The position numbers were made by a program, and so were the translations under genes. Below, piece by piece: positions 29,805 through 36,832 of a stretch of DNA of 38,214 nt. The first letter of the stretch is position 1. Every line of letters begins with the position of its first letter. Location: positions 1 through 38,214 of the IMG/VR virus record IMGVR_UViG_3300036846_001033, one strand, 5' to 3'. The DNA comes from a virus. The notes beneath the pieces are model-generated. The model was not told where the DNA came from, searched no databases, and saw only the letters and a program-made list of their open reading frames with translations.

Positions 29805-31172
29805 CTATTGGTTTGCCTCGAGTTCCGCGACGCGGGCAGCCAGTTCCTTGACGGCGTTGACCAGCATGTAAACCAGCGGCCCGGCATCCACGGTATCGAT
29901 TTCGACGGGTTCCTTTGTGGCATCGATGTGCAGCGTCGCGCGGCCGACAAGGTCGCCATGGGCTTCGTCCGCGACCAGGCCGACATAGGTCATTTCCTGC
30001 GGCAGACCGGCCAGGCCGTTATAGCGGTAACGGACCGGGTTGAGCGCCAATACCGCCTGTAGTCCCTCGCGGTAGGGCGTAATCTCCTGTTTTAGTTCGC
30101 GCGAGGACGGCGCCACCCACGGGCCGCCGCCGGGTTTGGTTGCGGTCGCACCGGAAGCCGTGAAGTTGCCGGCATTGTCGGTATAGATAGTGTTGAGGGT
30201 TCCGTTGTAGTTGAGTGTGGCGTAGGGCGAGGCGGCGGACCATAGCCAAGGTTGACCGCCGCTTCGGTCGTTAAAGACAAATCCGGCGGTGCTGCCGCCC
30301 GATGTCACACTGCCGGAAAATGTTGCCGCATTGCCGTTGAGGATGAGCGTGCTGACAACGGTCGTGGTCCCTGCCGGAACGGTGTTAAGATTGATCTGGC
30401 TGCCCAGATGCGCGGCGGTCCACGCCTCCGTCGTCGCGATCGAAATACCTGGACCACCGGCGTAAGCAGTGCCGTTGTAGCCCTGCGGTGCCAACAGAAA
30501 AAGACTATCGCCAGCGGCCATCGCAGCTGGCGCTGCCGCCGTCCCGCGTGCGACGCGTGGGAGGATAGAGGGGTAGTTGGTGTTAGGCCCGTAGCCGTCG
30601 AGCAGCAGCATCGGGTTTGTCGTTTCCGAGGCGACTGTCAGGCGCCCGCGCACCGCGTAACCCTGCGGCACGGTCGCGGTGTCGTTGATCACCATGCCGA
30701 GCGGGCCGGGATCGGAGGGCGGCCCGATACACAGGCTGCGGGTCAAGGTTGCCGCGCCGGTGACGCCCAGCGTGCCGCCGACGCTGAGGTTGCCCGGCCC
30801 GCTCAGCGTCCCGCCGGTGATCGGCAACCAGTGGGCGTTCACATACGTGGCGTCGAGGGCGAAGGTGCCGCTGGCGGTGATCGTCCCACCGGTCAGCCCC
30901 GTCCCGGCCGTGATGCTGGTGACCGAGCCGGTCCCATAGCCCTGCGCCTTGACAAAGGCGGTGGTGGCGATGGCGGTGCTGTTGTTGGCGGTCGCTGGGG
31001 TGGTCGCGGTGGATCCGTCGAGCGCGGTGGTGCCGGCCACGGTGAGGTTTCCCCCGATCGCCAGGTTGCCGGTGATGGTGCCGCCGCTGGTCGATAATGT
31101 GCTGTCGTGTAAGAGGGCGATGCGGCGGAAGTTGCCGGCGGCGAGGCCCCAGGTTGAGTTGTTATCGGGCAT
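29805..31172 (-). CDS. Tail fibre/spike with C-terminal S74 intramolecular chaperone
   Basis: 455 residues. The N-terminus (MPDNNSTWGLAAGNFRRIALLHDSTLS) is followed by Gly/Thr-rich repeats (GGTITGNLAIGGNLTVAG, then SITAGTGLTGGTITASGTF) typical of trimeric fibres. The last 105 residues match the endosialidase-type S74 chaperone: SSRELKQEITPYREGLQAVLALNPVRYRYN, then TYVGLVADEAHGDLV and a final coiled coil (LVNAVKELAARVAELEANQ). The chaperone folds the trimer and cuts itself off at the Ser before the helix. The gene stands in reverse orientation to the late block and likely decides host range. Confidence is high for the chaperone, moderate for receptor role. Confidence 0.9.
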   Translation of the reverse strand: MPDNNSTWGLAAGNFRRIALLHDSTLSTSGGTITGNLAIGGNLTVAGTTALDGSTATTPATANNSTAIATTAFVKAQGYGTGSVTSITAGTGLTGGTITASGTFALDATYVNAHWLPITGGTLSGPGNLSVGGTLGVTGAATLTRSLCIGPPSDPGPLGMVINDTATVPQGYAVRGRLTVASETTNPMLLLDGYGPNTNYPSILPRVARGTAAAPAAMAAGDSLFLLAPQGYNGTAYAGGPGISIATTEAWTAAHLGSQINLNTVPAGTTTVVSTLILNGNAATFSGSVTSGGSTAGFVFNDRSGGQPWLWSAASPYATLNYNGTLNTIYTDNAGNFTASGATATKPGGGPWVAPSSRELKQEITPYREGLQAVLALNPVRYRYNGLAGLPQEMTYVGLVADEAHGDLVGRATLHIDATKEPVEIDTVDAGPLVYMLVNAVKELAARVAELEANQ

Positions 31173-31181
31173 GGGCAGACC

Positions 31182-31400
31182 TCATGGGGCGGCTTTCAGG
31201 GTCATTTCTAAACACCGATCGAAGAGTTGCTTGGCCATAGCATCGCGCTGGCTCAATTGGTCCTCGAGGAACCACATGAGAAACCCGATAAACCCGACAT
31301 TGATCAGCACGAGGAGCAGGAAGGCGGGCGGCAGCGTGGTGATCAGCGACTGGCCGATGCGCGCGACGGCGCCGGGGATGGTGCCATTGCCCTCAGCCAT
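31182..31400 (-). CDS. Small membrane protein, holin-like candidate
   Basis: 72 residues from ATG 31400 (overlaps the upstream stop by 8 bases). One membrane segment, TTLPPAFLLLVLINVGFIGFLMWFL, and a charged amphipathic C-terminal helix (EDQLSQRDAMAKQLFDRCLE). The family is frequent in alphaproteobacterial phages near tail genes. Size and one membrane span fit a class III-like holin or accessory membrane protein; the presence of endolysin-like genes elsewhere leaves this open. Confidence 0.6.
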   Translation of the reverse strand: MAEGNGTIPGAVARIGQSLITTLPPAFLLLVLINVGFIGFLMWFLEDQLSQRDAMAKQLFDRCLEMTLKAAP

Positions 31401-32103
31401 CCCACGGGTCGTCGCGGCTGGTGGCGCGGACGGCGCGCAGGGTCTCGCGGAAGGAAGCCGCATCGCGGCGATAGCTGTCGGCGATCGCCGATGGCGGCCA
31501 GGACCACATCCCGGGCCAGTCGGGTGGCCAGGCGAAGACATCCGCCGTGTCGAGCCACCAGCGCTGAGCGCAGGGCCATGCGCCCCGCGCCACAAGGGCG
31601 GCGCGCCGTTCGGTATTGACGAGCTCCACCAACATCTGCCGCTTCATCCCCAGCTGCTCGCCGGCGTTGCGGATTTGGCTCCGCATGTTTTCGACTTGGG
31701 CGATGGCCTTGAGCACCCGCATTTCGAGTTGCTCGGGGATGTCGGGATAGGAGACGACGGCCTTTAAAAACTTGTAGGAACCTGCGGCGACCGCGTCGGG
31801 ATCGGCGCCCGCGAGCGCGCCGGGGGCGAGTTCGTAGCCGAGGGTGATTTCGGCGGCTTCGATCCGGCGGTAGAGCGGCGCGTCGGGATTGCCCATGATG
31901 GCGCGCAGCCGGTTGAGCGAGCCTGAATTGCCGCTGGTTTCGGCGGTGAGATCGGCGGCGATCCGGGCCGCCTCAATCTGATCCCATCGGGCTTTGATGC
32001 GGTTATTGGCGTTGTTGGGGTTCTCGTGCCACGCCTTGGATTTCGCCGCGCGGCGTTCCGCTGCTTTTGACGGCGATAGGTGCCTGACCGGGATAATGGG
32101 CAT
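31393..32103 (-). CDS. Conserved-type phage protein of unknown function
   Basis: 236 residues from ATG 32103 (TTG 32109 is an alternative). The protein begins MPIIPVRHLSPSKAAERRAAKSKAW, then SGNSGSLNRLRAIMGNPDAPLYRRIEAAEITLGYELAPGALAG, a helical region, and a Trp-rich end (WPPDWPGMWSWPP). I recall very similar proteins of unknown role in Rhizobiales phages and prophages. It is the first gene of the inverted cassette and diverges from the terminase block. Not a terminase small subunit by any motif I can see. Confidence 0.65.
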   Translation of the reverse strand: MPIIPVRHLSPSKAAERRAAKSKAWHENPNNANNRIKARWDQIEAARIAADLTAETSGNSGSLNRLRAIMGNPDAPLYRRIEAAEITLGYELAPGALAGADPDAVAAGSYKFLKAVVSYPDIPEQLEMRVLKAIAQVENMRSQIRNAGEQLGMKRQMLVELVNTERRAALVARGAWPCAQRWWLDTADVFAWPPDWPGMWSWPPSAIADSYRRDAASFRETLRAVRATSRDDPWDG

Positions 32104-32205
32104 TTCCAACCCATTGATATAAAACGGGTCACACTACATCTATTGCGCACTCTACCATATCTTGTGCGTATTATGCGCCCATCTTCGCTACCGATGGGGG
32201 TAATC
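32104..32205. promoter_or_regulatory. Divergent control region between fibre cassette and late block
   Basis: About 100 bases without a gene, AT-richer than its surroundings. It contains an imperfect dyad TTGCGCAC ... GTGCGTA (32143-32170), TATTAT (32169-32174) as a + strand -10 candidate, and ATATC/TTTATA (leftward -10 candidate at 32115-32123). No -35 of good match is visible, so late expression may need a phage activator. Confidence 0.45.
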
Positions 32206-32328
32206 ATGGGTCCGGATCCGCAACCGGAGACGCCGAGCAACCCGGTGCCGGCGCCGGAAAGTCCCGGCGACGCGCCCGAGGACGACGGCACCCTCGACAC
32301 CGAGAGCGACGAGGAAAATGCAGCCTGA
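32206..32328 (+). CDS. Small acidic disordered protein
   Basis: 40 residues from ATG 32206 with GGGGG before it: MGPDPQPETPSNPVPAPE then SPGDAPEDDGTLDTESDEENAA. Strongly acidic and disordered, similar to tiny proteins that precede terminase genes in many phages. It overlaps the next gene by 11 bases. Confidence 0.55.
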   Translation: MGPDPQPETPSNPVPAPESPGDAPEDDGTLDTESDEENAA

Positions 32329-32545
32329 CCGCGTCCTCGGGCAGGAGCGGCTAAACGAGCACGAGGCGTTCCGCAATTTTATCGAGGCGCTGAAGGTAGC
32401 GGAGAGCGCGGCGCGGCAGCTGGCCTTTGTGCGCTCTGACAAGCAGTGGATGCTGGTGGCGGCGGCGATGGAGGGAGCGCGGGTCCGCGCCACCGATCTG
32501 GCCCAGGCGCGGCATCGTCCGCTGATCCATCCGTGGGTGCAGTGA
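32318..32545 (+). CDS. Small helical protein upstream of the terminase
   Basis: 75 residues, helical (LNEHEAFRNFIEALKVAESAARQLAFVR, MLVAAAMEGARVRATDLAQARH). Directly upstream of the large terminase, where small terminase subunits or head-completion genes often lie, but no HTH motif is visible. The stop is followed by GAGGTGAACC, the same ten bases that serve as ribosome binding region at 34061-34069. Confidence 0.6.
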   Translation: MQPDRVLGQERLNEHEAFRNFIEALKVAESAARQLAFVRSDKQWMLVAAAMEGARVRATDLAQARHRPLIHPWVQ

Positions 32546-32578
32546 GGTGAACCCCCGGTTCCAGCGGAGCGCAGCGAC

Positions 32579-34060
32579 GTGAGCGCGCCCGACGACATGA
32601 TCGGCTATCTGGCGTCGTTCAGCCGCGACCCGCTGGGGTTTGTCATGGCGCTGTTCCCGTGGGGGACGGGCGAGCTCGCCGACCGCTACGGGCCGGAACC
32701 GTGGCAGAAGAACCTGCTCGAGCGGATCGGCAAAGGCCTCAACCCGCGCACCGCGATCCTCGAGGCGATCGCTTCAGGGCACGGGGTGGGGAAGAGCGCC
32801 CTCGTCGCCTGGGTGATCCTGTGGGCGACGACGACCGCGGTCGACACCAGGGGCGTCGTCACGGCGAACACCGAGACGCAGCTGAAGACCAAGACCTGGG
32901 CCGAGCTCGCGAAGTGGTTCCGGCTGTTTCTCTACCGCGACCTCTTCAAATTGGAAGCCACCTGCCTCTTCGCGATCGAGGCGAGCCGGCAGAAGACCTG
33001 GCGGGTCGACATGGTGGCGTGGTCGGAGAGGAACCCCGAGGCCTTTGCCGGTCTGCACAACCAGGGCCGCCGGGTCTTTATGATCTATGACGAAGCGAGC
33101 GCCATCCCCGATCTGATCTTTGAGACCTCGGAAGGCTTCCTCACCGACGAGGACACCGAGCGGCTGTGGCTGATCTGCGGCAACCCGACCCGGGCGTCGG
33201 GGCGGTTCCGCGAGGCGTTTGAGAGCCAACGCTGGCATGTGACGCAGGTCGACGCGCGCGAGGTGAGCTTCACCAACAAGCAGCAGATCGCGCAGTGGGC
33301 CGAGGCCTATGGCGACGACAGCGATTTCTTTCGGGTGCGGGTCAAGGGCGTCTTCCCGCGGGTCGGCAGCAGCGAGTTCATCCCCTCCTACCTGGTCAAC
33401 GAGGCCCGCTCCCGCCCGGCCGAGGCGCAGGCCTTTGACCCATGTGTGATGGGGTGCGACATCGCGCGGTTTGGCGATGACGAGACGGTGATCGTGATCC
33501 GCAAGGGGCGTGACGCGCGGTCGATCCCGGCGACCCGGCTGCGCGGGGCGGACACGATGACGGTGGCGGCGCGGATCGTCGAGGTGGCGCAGGCCTATCG
33601 CTGTGACGCGGTGTTTATCGACGGCACCGGGGTCGGCGGCGGGGTGGTCGACCGCTGCCGCCAGCTGCGGCTCGATGTCATCGACGTGAATTTCGGCAGC
33701 CGCCCTGCCGTCATTGACCCGCTCGCCCGGGCCGAGAAATACGCCAACAAGCGGGCCGAGATGTGGGGCGCGCTGCGGGCGTGGCTGGCGGTCGGGGCGA
33801 TCGAGGACGTGCCCGAATTGGGGGCGCAGCTGGTCGGCCCGACCTATGGCTACAACGCGCAGGACGCGATCCAGTTGGAGCGCAAGGACGACATGCGCAG
33901 GCGAGGCGTAGCCTCGCCAGACTGGGCCGACGCTCTGGCGCTGACCTTTGCCTGGCCGGTGGCGCCCAACATCGGCGCCGGCGGCGAGGGTCCGCAGCGC
34001 AGCAACATCGAAACCGACTACGACCCGTTCGATCCAAAGAACTGGGGCATTGCCGCGTGA
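32579..34060 (+). CDS. terL: Terminase large subunit
   Basis: 493 residues from GTG 32579 (GGAG nine bases upstream). ATPase part: Walker A GHGVGKS at residues 67-73 and Walker B VFMIYDE with Asp171-Glu172. Nuclease part, RNase H-like: Asp294 (GCDIARFGDD), Asp348 (FIDGTGVGGG) and Asp448/Asp451 (SPDWADALALTFAWP). The enzyme pumps phage DNA into the prohead and cuts it. All expected motifs are intact. It opens the packaging block; the small subunit is not recognised. Confidence 0.95.
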   Translation: MSAPDDMIGYLASFSRDPLGFVMALFPWGTGELADRYGPEPWQKNLLERIGKGLNPRTAILEAIASGHGVGKSALVAWVILWATTTAVDTRGVVTANTETQLKTKTWAELAKWFRLFLYRDLFKLEATCLFAIEASRQKTWRVDMVAWSERNPEAFAGLHNQGRRVFMIYDEASAIPDLIFETSEGFLTDEDTERLWLICGNPTRASGRFREAFESQRWHVTQVDAREVSFTNKQQIAQWAEAYGDDSDFFRVRVKGVFPRVGSSEFIPSYLVNEARSRPAEAQAFDPCVMGCDIARFGDDETVIVIRKGRDARSIPATRLRGADTMTVAARIVEVAQAYRCDAVFIDGTGVGGGVVDRCRQLRLDVIDVNFGSRPAVIDPLARAEKYANKRAEMWGALRAWLAVGAIEDVPELGAQLVGPTYGYNAQDAIQLERKDDMRRRGVASPDWADALALTFAWPVAPNIGAGGEGPQRSNIETDYDPFDPKNWGIAA

Positions 34061-34069
34061 GGTGAACCG

Positions 34070-34291
34070 ATGGCGAAGACCTATTACGGGCAGACCTCTG
34101 GCGGGACGCATCCCCCGACCGATGCGACCAAGCTGACATCGCCGCCGGCGTCAGGCCCGGTCAAGTGCCTGGTCTACAAAGGCCCGGCGTTTGGCAACCA
34201 GTGGGACTACTCGGGCGCGGTGAACGGCACGACGACATTCTTCATCGTCGACAACGGGCCGACGCTCGGGCGGCAGCGCAGCGCGACCTAA
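34070..34291 (+). CDS. Small late protein, stand-alone copy of a duplicated domain
   Basis: 73 residues with GAGGTGA ahead of ATG 34070. From SPPASGPVKCLV to GPTLGRQRSAT, 37 of 50 residues are identical to the C-terminus of the next protein. The domain is a compact beta pattern (KCLVYKGPAFGNQW, TTTFFIVDNGP). Position after the terminase suggests a virion decoration or head protein. No family recognised. Confidence 0.7.
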   Translation: MAKTYYGQTSGGTHPPTDATKLTSPPASGPVKCLVYKGPAFGNQWDYSGAVNGTTTFFIVDNGPTLGRQRSAT

Positions 34292-34295
34292 AGCG

Positions 34296-35075
34296 ATGGC
34301 GAACACCACTTGGTCAAGCACCGACAAAACCGCTGTCACATTAAGTGGAACCAACAACCTTACTGCAACCGCAACAGGATCGGGTGGCGTCCGGACGGCC
34401 GACTGGCATAACAGTGGCAAATATTACTTCGAATACACATGCCCTAACCTCGGAACATCAGGTCACGCCATTGGCATCGCAAACGCGAGCGCTGTCTTAA
34501 TCTCGGTTTACAATACCGGCGCTAACGCCGCTTATGTTTATAACCCAGGGACAATCTACATCAACGGCTCTAGCTCCGGTTCGACTTTAGGAAGTCGAGC
34601 GAACGGAGACATCATTGGAATAGCGCTCGACTGTAGCGCTAATCTCATTTGGTTCCGCGTTGCGCCGTCCGGAAACTGGAATGGTTCCGGCACTGCTAAC
34701 CCAGCTACTGGAGCGGGCGGCCTCAGCGTTGCCTCAATTGCTTCGTCCGGCCTCTATGGCCTTTTTTGTGCAAGTGGTCCCCCCCTTGCGGCGACTGCCA
34801 ACTTCGGCGATAGCGCATTTACCGGCGCGGTTCCGTCCGGCTTCACCGCAGGCTTTCCCGTCACCTCGTCCAGCGCAATCTACTACGGTCGCGACAACAG
34901 CTATGTAGATACCAGCCTCGTGTCTCCGCCCGCCTCCGGGCCAGTTACCTGTCTCATCGATATGGGCCCGACGTTCGGGAAGCAGTGGCAGTATTCCGGC
35001 GCGGTGAACGGCACGACCACTTTCTATTTCATCAACAGCGGGCCGAGCCTCGGCCGGCAGCGGAGTGCGACCTGA
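34296..35075 (+). CDS. SPRY-like domain fused to the duplicated late domain
   Basis: 259 residues. Residues about 1-195 look like a SPRY/B30.2-type beta sandwich: SGKYYFEYTCPNLGTSGHAIGI, GDIIGIALDCSANLIWFRV, NWNGSGTANPATGAGG, ATANFGDSAF and PSGFTAGF. Residues about 210-259 repeat the neighbour's domain (SPPASGPVTCLIDMGP to GPSLGRQRSAT). The SPRY stretch is clearly more AT-rich and uses less biased codons than the flanks. Inference: a horizontally gained recognition domain fused onto a copy of the neighbour gene, exposed on the virion and possibly binding host or surface ligands. Confidence 0.75.
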   Translation: MANTTWSSTDKTAVTLSGTNNLTATATGSGGVRTADWHNSGKYYFEYTCPNLGTSGHAIGIANASAVLISVYNTGANAAYVYNPGTIYINGSSSGSTLGSRANGDIIGIALDCSANLIWFRVAPSGNWNGSGTANPATGAGGLSVASIASSGLYGLFCASGPPLAATANFGDSAFTGAVPSGFTAGFPVTSSSAIYYGRDNSYVDTSLVSPPASGPVTCLIDMGPTFGKQWQYSGAVNGTTTFYFINSGPSLGRQRSAT

Positions 35076-35236
35076 TGGCAAAGTCGCATCCCGGGTTTAA
35101 GGCGGCGGCCTCTTCGATCGCCAAGCGTCAGGGGGTCTCCAAGGACCGTGCCGGGGCGATCCTCGCGGCTGGGGCGCGAGGCGCCAGCGCGGCGGCGAAG
35201 AAGGCCAATCCGCGCCTCAAGAGGGTCAAGGGATGA
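35075..35236 (+). CDS. Small basic phage protein (53 residues)
   Basis: ATG 35075 overlaps the upstream stop (TGATG). The product, MAKSHPGFKAAASSIAKRQ then GVSKDRAGAILAAGARGASAAAKKANPRLKRV, matches a frequent small phage protein. Basic and helical, perhaps DNA-binding or a minor head component. Too short for more. Confidence 0.75.
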   Translation: MAKSHPGFKAAASSIAKRQGVSKDRAGAILAAGARGASAAAKKANPRLKRVKG

Positions 35237-35682
35237 AAGCACTGTTCCTAGCAATTGCCCTGCTGCTGGTCACGACAGGCGACTCCCGGCCGCAGGCCTT
35301 GAGTGCCGTGACGGTGGGACCGTCATCGCCCAATGGCCCGGCCGTGGGCTTGGTGCCGCAGACCGGCATCGGCGCGGCCGCCGACACGCTGCTGACCGCG
35401 CCCGGCAATGTCTACAATGTCTATGCCGTCAACCGCACCGCGACGGCCGGGTTCATCATCATCTACAACGCCACCTCGTCGCCCGGCACCGGCGCGCTGA
35501 CCGCCAACCTGATCCTCGGCTGCGTGGCGCTGCCCGCATCATCCAGCGGCTACCTCAACTATGCGCCCGGCCCGCCGCTGCGGGCGTCGATCGGCGCGGT
35601 GGTGCTGATCACCAGCGCCGCCAACTGCGCCACCTACACCACGGGCGTCATCACCGCCGACATCTTTGGTTTAGCCCTATAG
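35233..35682 (+). CDS. Exported or structural protein with N-terminal signal peptide
   Basis: 149 residues. ATG 35233 overlaps the upstream stop (ATGA). The first 20 residues look like a Sec signal peptide (MKALFLAIALLLVTTGDSRPQ). The rest is beta-rich: SAVTVGPSSPNGPAVGLVPQTG, NVYNVYAVNRTATAGFIIIYNAT, and a C-terminal ANCATYTTGVITADIF. Related proteins in rhizobial phages are found in the late block; whether the signal is used or the hydrophobic N-terminus is structural is open. Confidence 0.7.
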   Translation: MKALFLAIALLLVTTGDSRPQALSAVTVGPSSPNGPAVGLVPQTGIGAAADTLLTAPGNVYNVYAVNRTATAGFIIIYNATSSPGTGALTANLILGCVALPASSSGYLNYAPGPPLRASIGAVVLITSAANCATYTTGVITADIFGLAL

Positions 35683-35692
35683 GAGACATCCG

Positions 35693-35968
35693 ATGAAAGG
35701 CCATGTGGGTGAACTGAACAAGCACTCGAAGCAGTTTGGCGGGTCGAAGACCGAGGGTGGTCAGGTGCGCATCCATCACACCGTGGAAGGCGACCGGCGC
35801 AACGGGGTGAACGACAGCCGGGGCTACAAATCGCCGCTCGGCAACACCGACGAGGGCTACTCGACCGACAACCAGATCGTCCAGGAGGCGCGCAACCGGG
35901 CGCAGACCCCGATCAGCAAGAGCGGGGTGCTCGACCGCTTCCACAACGGTGGTAAGGGTCCGATCTGA
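35693..35968 (+). CDS. Small hydrophilic late protein
   Basis: 91 residues, AGGAGAC upstream of ATG 35693. Contains KGHVGELNKHSKQFGGSK, VRIHHTVEGDRRNGVNDSRGY and LDRFHNGGKGPI; polar, Gly/Asn/His-rich, no hydrophobic core visible, so possibly a flexible virion component. Overlaps the next start (TGATG). No family recognised. Confidence 0.65.
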   Translation: MKGHVGELNKHSKQFGGSKTEGGQVRIHHTVEGDRRNGVNDSRGYKSPLGNTDEGYSTDNQIVQEARNRAQTPISKSGVLDRFHNGGKGPI

Positions 35969-36183
35969 TGGGCCTCTTCGGCGGAGGGTCGACCCCGGCC
36001 CCGCCACCACCGCCGCCACCGCCGCCCAATCCGCCGACCTATGCGAGCGCGGCGTTTAACCCGCCACAGACGACGGGCCAGGTGCCGGCCGGATTGTTCC
36101 AGGGGTCCATCCTCAACCCGGGCGGGGCCCTGGGCGCGCCATCGGCGGGCGCGACCCAGCGCAAGCAATTGTTCGGAGGTTGA
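35968..36183 (+). CDS. Proline-rich small late protein
   Basis: 71 residues with a nine-proline run (MGLFGGGSTPAPPPPPPP...) and then PPTYASAAFNPPQTTGQVPAG. Resembles short phage proteins with a glycine-rich N-terminus and proline linker, known in podovirus late blocks. Disordered apart from a C-terminal GATQRKQLFGG. Confidence 0.6.
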   Translation: MGLFGGGSTPAPPPPPPPPPNPPTYASAAFNPPQTTGQVPAGLFQGSILNPGGALGAPSAGATQRKQLFGG

Positions 36184-36187
36184 CGCG

Positions 36188-36829
36188 ATGTTTGGCGGAT
36201 GCCTCGAGGTGCATGCCGGGCGCGGGCGGATCCAGTGGCGCGACGTGCCGGCCGAGTATGTGCTGGTCTTCGCGATGGCGACGCTCGGCAGCCGCTATGT
36301 CGACCCGCTCTTGGATATCAATCTCCAGGGCCTCGCCGAGACCGGCCGCTGGTTGATCCCGTTTCACGTGGTGACCGCCGAGCCGGCCGGGCTGCAGTGC
36401 GAGCACTTCGCCAAGACCGTCGGGTTGCGCACCGGCGGCCCGACGATGGTCGCCTGGGAGCCGGCCTTTGGCGCCGCCGACCCGGCCCCGCCGCCGGTGA
36501 TCGAGGACGTCATCCACTGGCTGGAGACGGCGACCGGGCGGCTGCCCGTGGTGCGCGCCGCGCGGGTGCCGGAGACGGCGCTGATGCGCGACTGCCCGCG
36601 CATGGTGTCGCCCTCGCCCGAGCACCCGAAGGGACCGTGGTGGTTCTGGCAGCAGCCCAGGCTCGAGGTGGTGCCGGGCATCACCGGCGGGCGCGTCGAC
36701 CATGTCTGGTGGAACGGGACACAAGATGAACTGGAACCCTTTTACCGCTCGGGCCAGCTACCTCGCGATCGCGCTCGTGCTGCTGCTGATCCTGGCGGCG
36801 GTGCTGGTGTGGCTGATCCTGTGAGTTGA
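36188..36829 (+). CDS. GH25-like lysozyme (endolysin candidate)
   Basis: 213 residues from ATG 36188; the longer frame upstream is a shadow. A GH25 TIM-barrel pattern is visible: GGCLEVHAGRGRIQWRDVPAEYVLVFAMATLGSRYVDP, then GLAETGRWLIPFHVV, MVAWEP (Glu91, the likely catalytic acid), PPVIEDVIHWLETATGRLPVV, WWFWQQP and GGRVDHVWWNGTQDELE. Two family residues differ: the N-terminal Asp is Glu (LEVH), and the Asp two before the catalytic Glu is Ala89. It would cleave murein glycans. The tail overlaps a hidden membrane peptide. Weakened activity or alternative residues are possible. Confidence 0.75.
   Translation: MFGGCLEVHAGRGRIQWRDVPAEYVLVFAMATLGSRYVDPLLDINLQGLAETGRWLIPFHVVTAEPAGLQCEHFAKTVGLRTGGPTMVAWEPAFGAADPAPPPVIEDVIHWLETATGRLPVVRAARVPETALMRDCPRMVSPSPEHPKGPWWFWQQPRLEVVPGITGGRVDHVWWNGTQDELEPFYRSGQLPRDRARAAADPGGGAGVADPVS
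36726..36824 (+). CDS. Hidden 32-residue membrane peptide, possible holin-like lysis protein
   Basis: ATG 36726 starts a frame inside the 3' end of the GH25 gene (+1 relative): MNWNPFTARASYLAIALVLL, then LILAAVLVWLIL. It is one long hydrophobic helix with a short N-terminal polar arm and ends just before the GH25 stop. A GH25-type gene with an overlapping single-span peptide fits a compact lysis cassette. No Shine-Dalgarno is strong (AAG/GGA nearby), so the call rests on composition and position. Confidence 0.5.
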   Translation: MNWNPFTARASYLAIALVLLLILAAVLVWLIL

Positions 36830-36832
36830 GAC

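Noticed and set aside
32774-34111. Reverse-strand frame of 445 codons opposite the terminase
   Set aside because: It is a mirror frame of an intact terminase gene with all motifs; Arg/Pro/His-rich composition is typical of GC-rich antisense frames.
34296-35075. Diversity-generating retroelement target
   Set aside because: No reverse transcriptase gene or template repeat is visible in the window, and the duplicated copies differ in ordinary ways rather than at adenines only.
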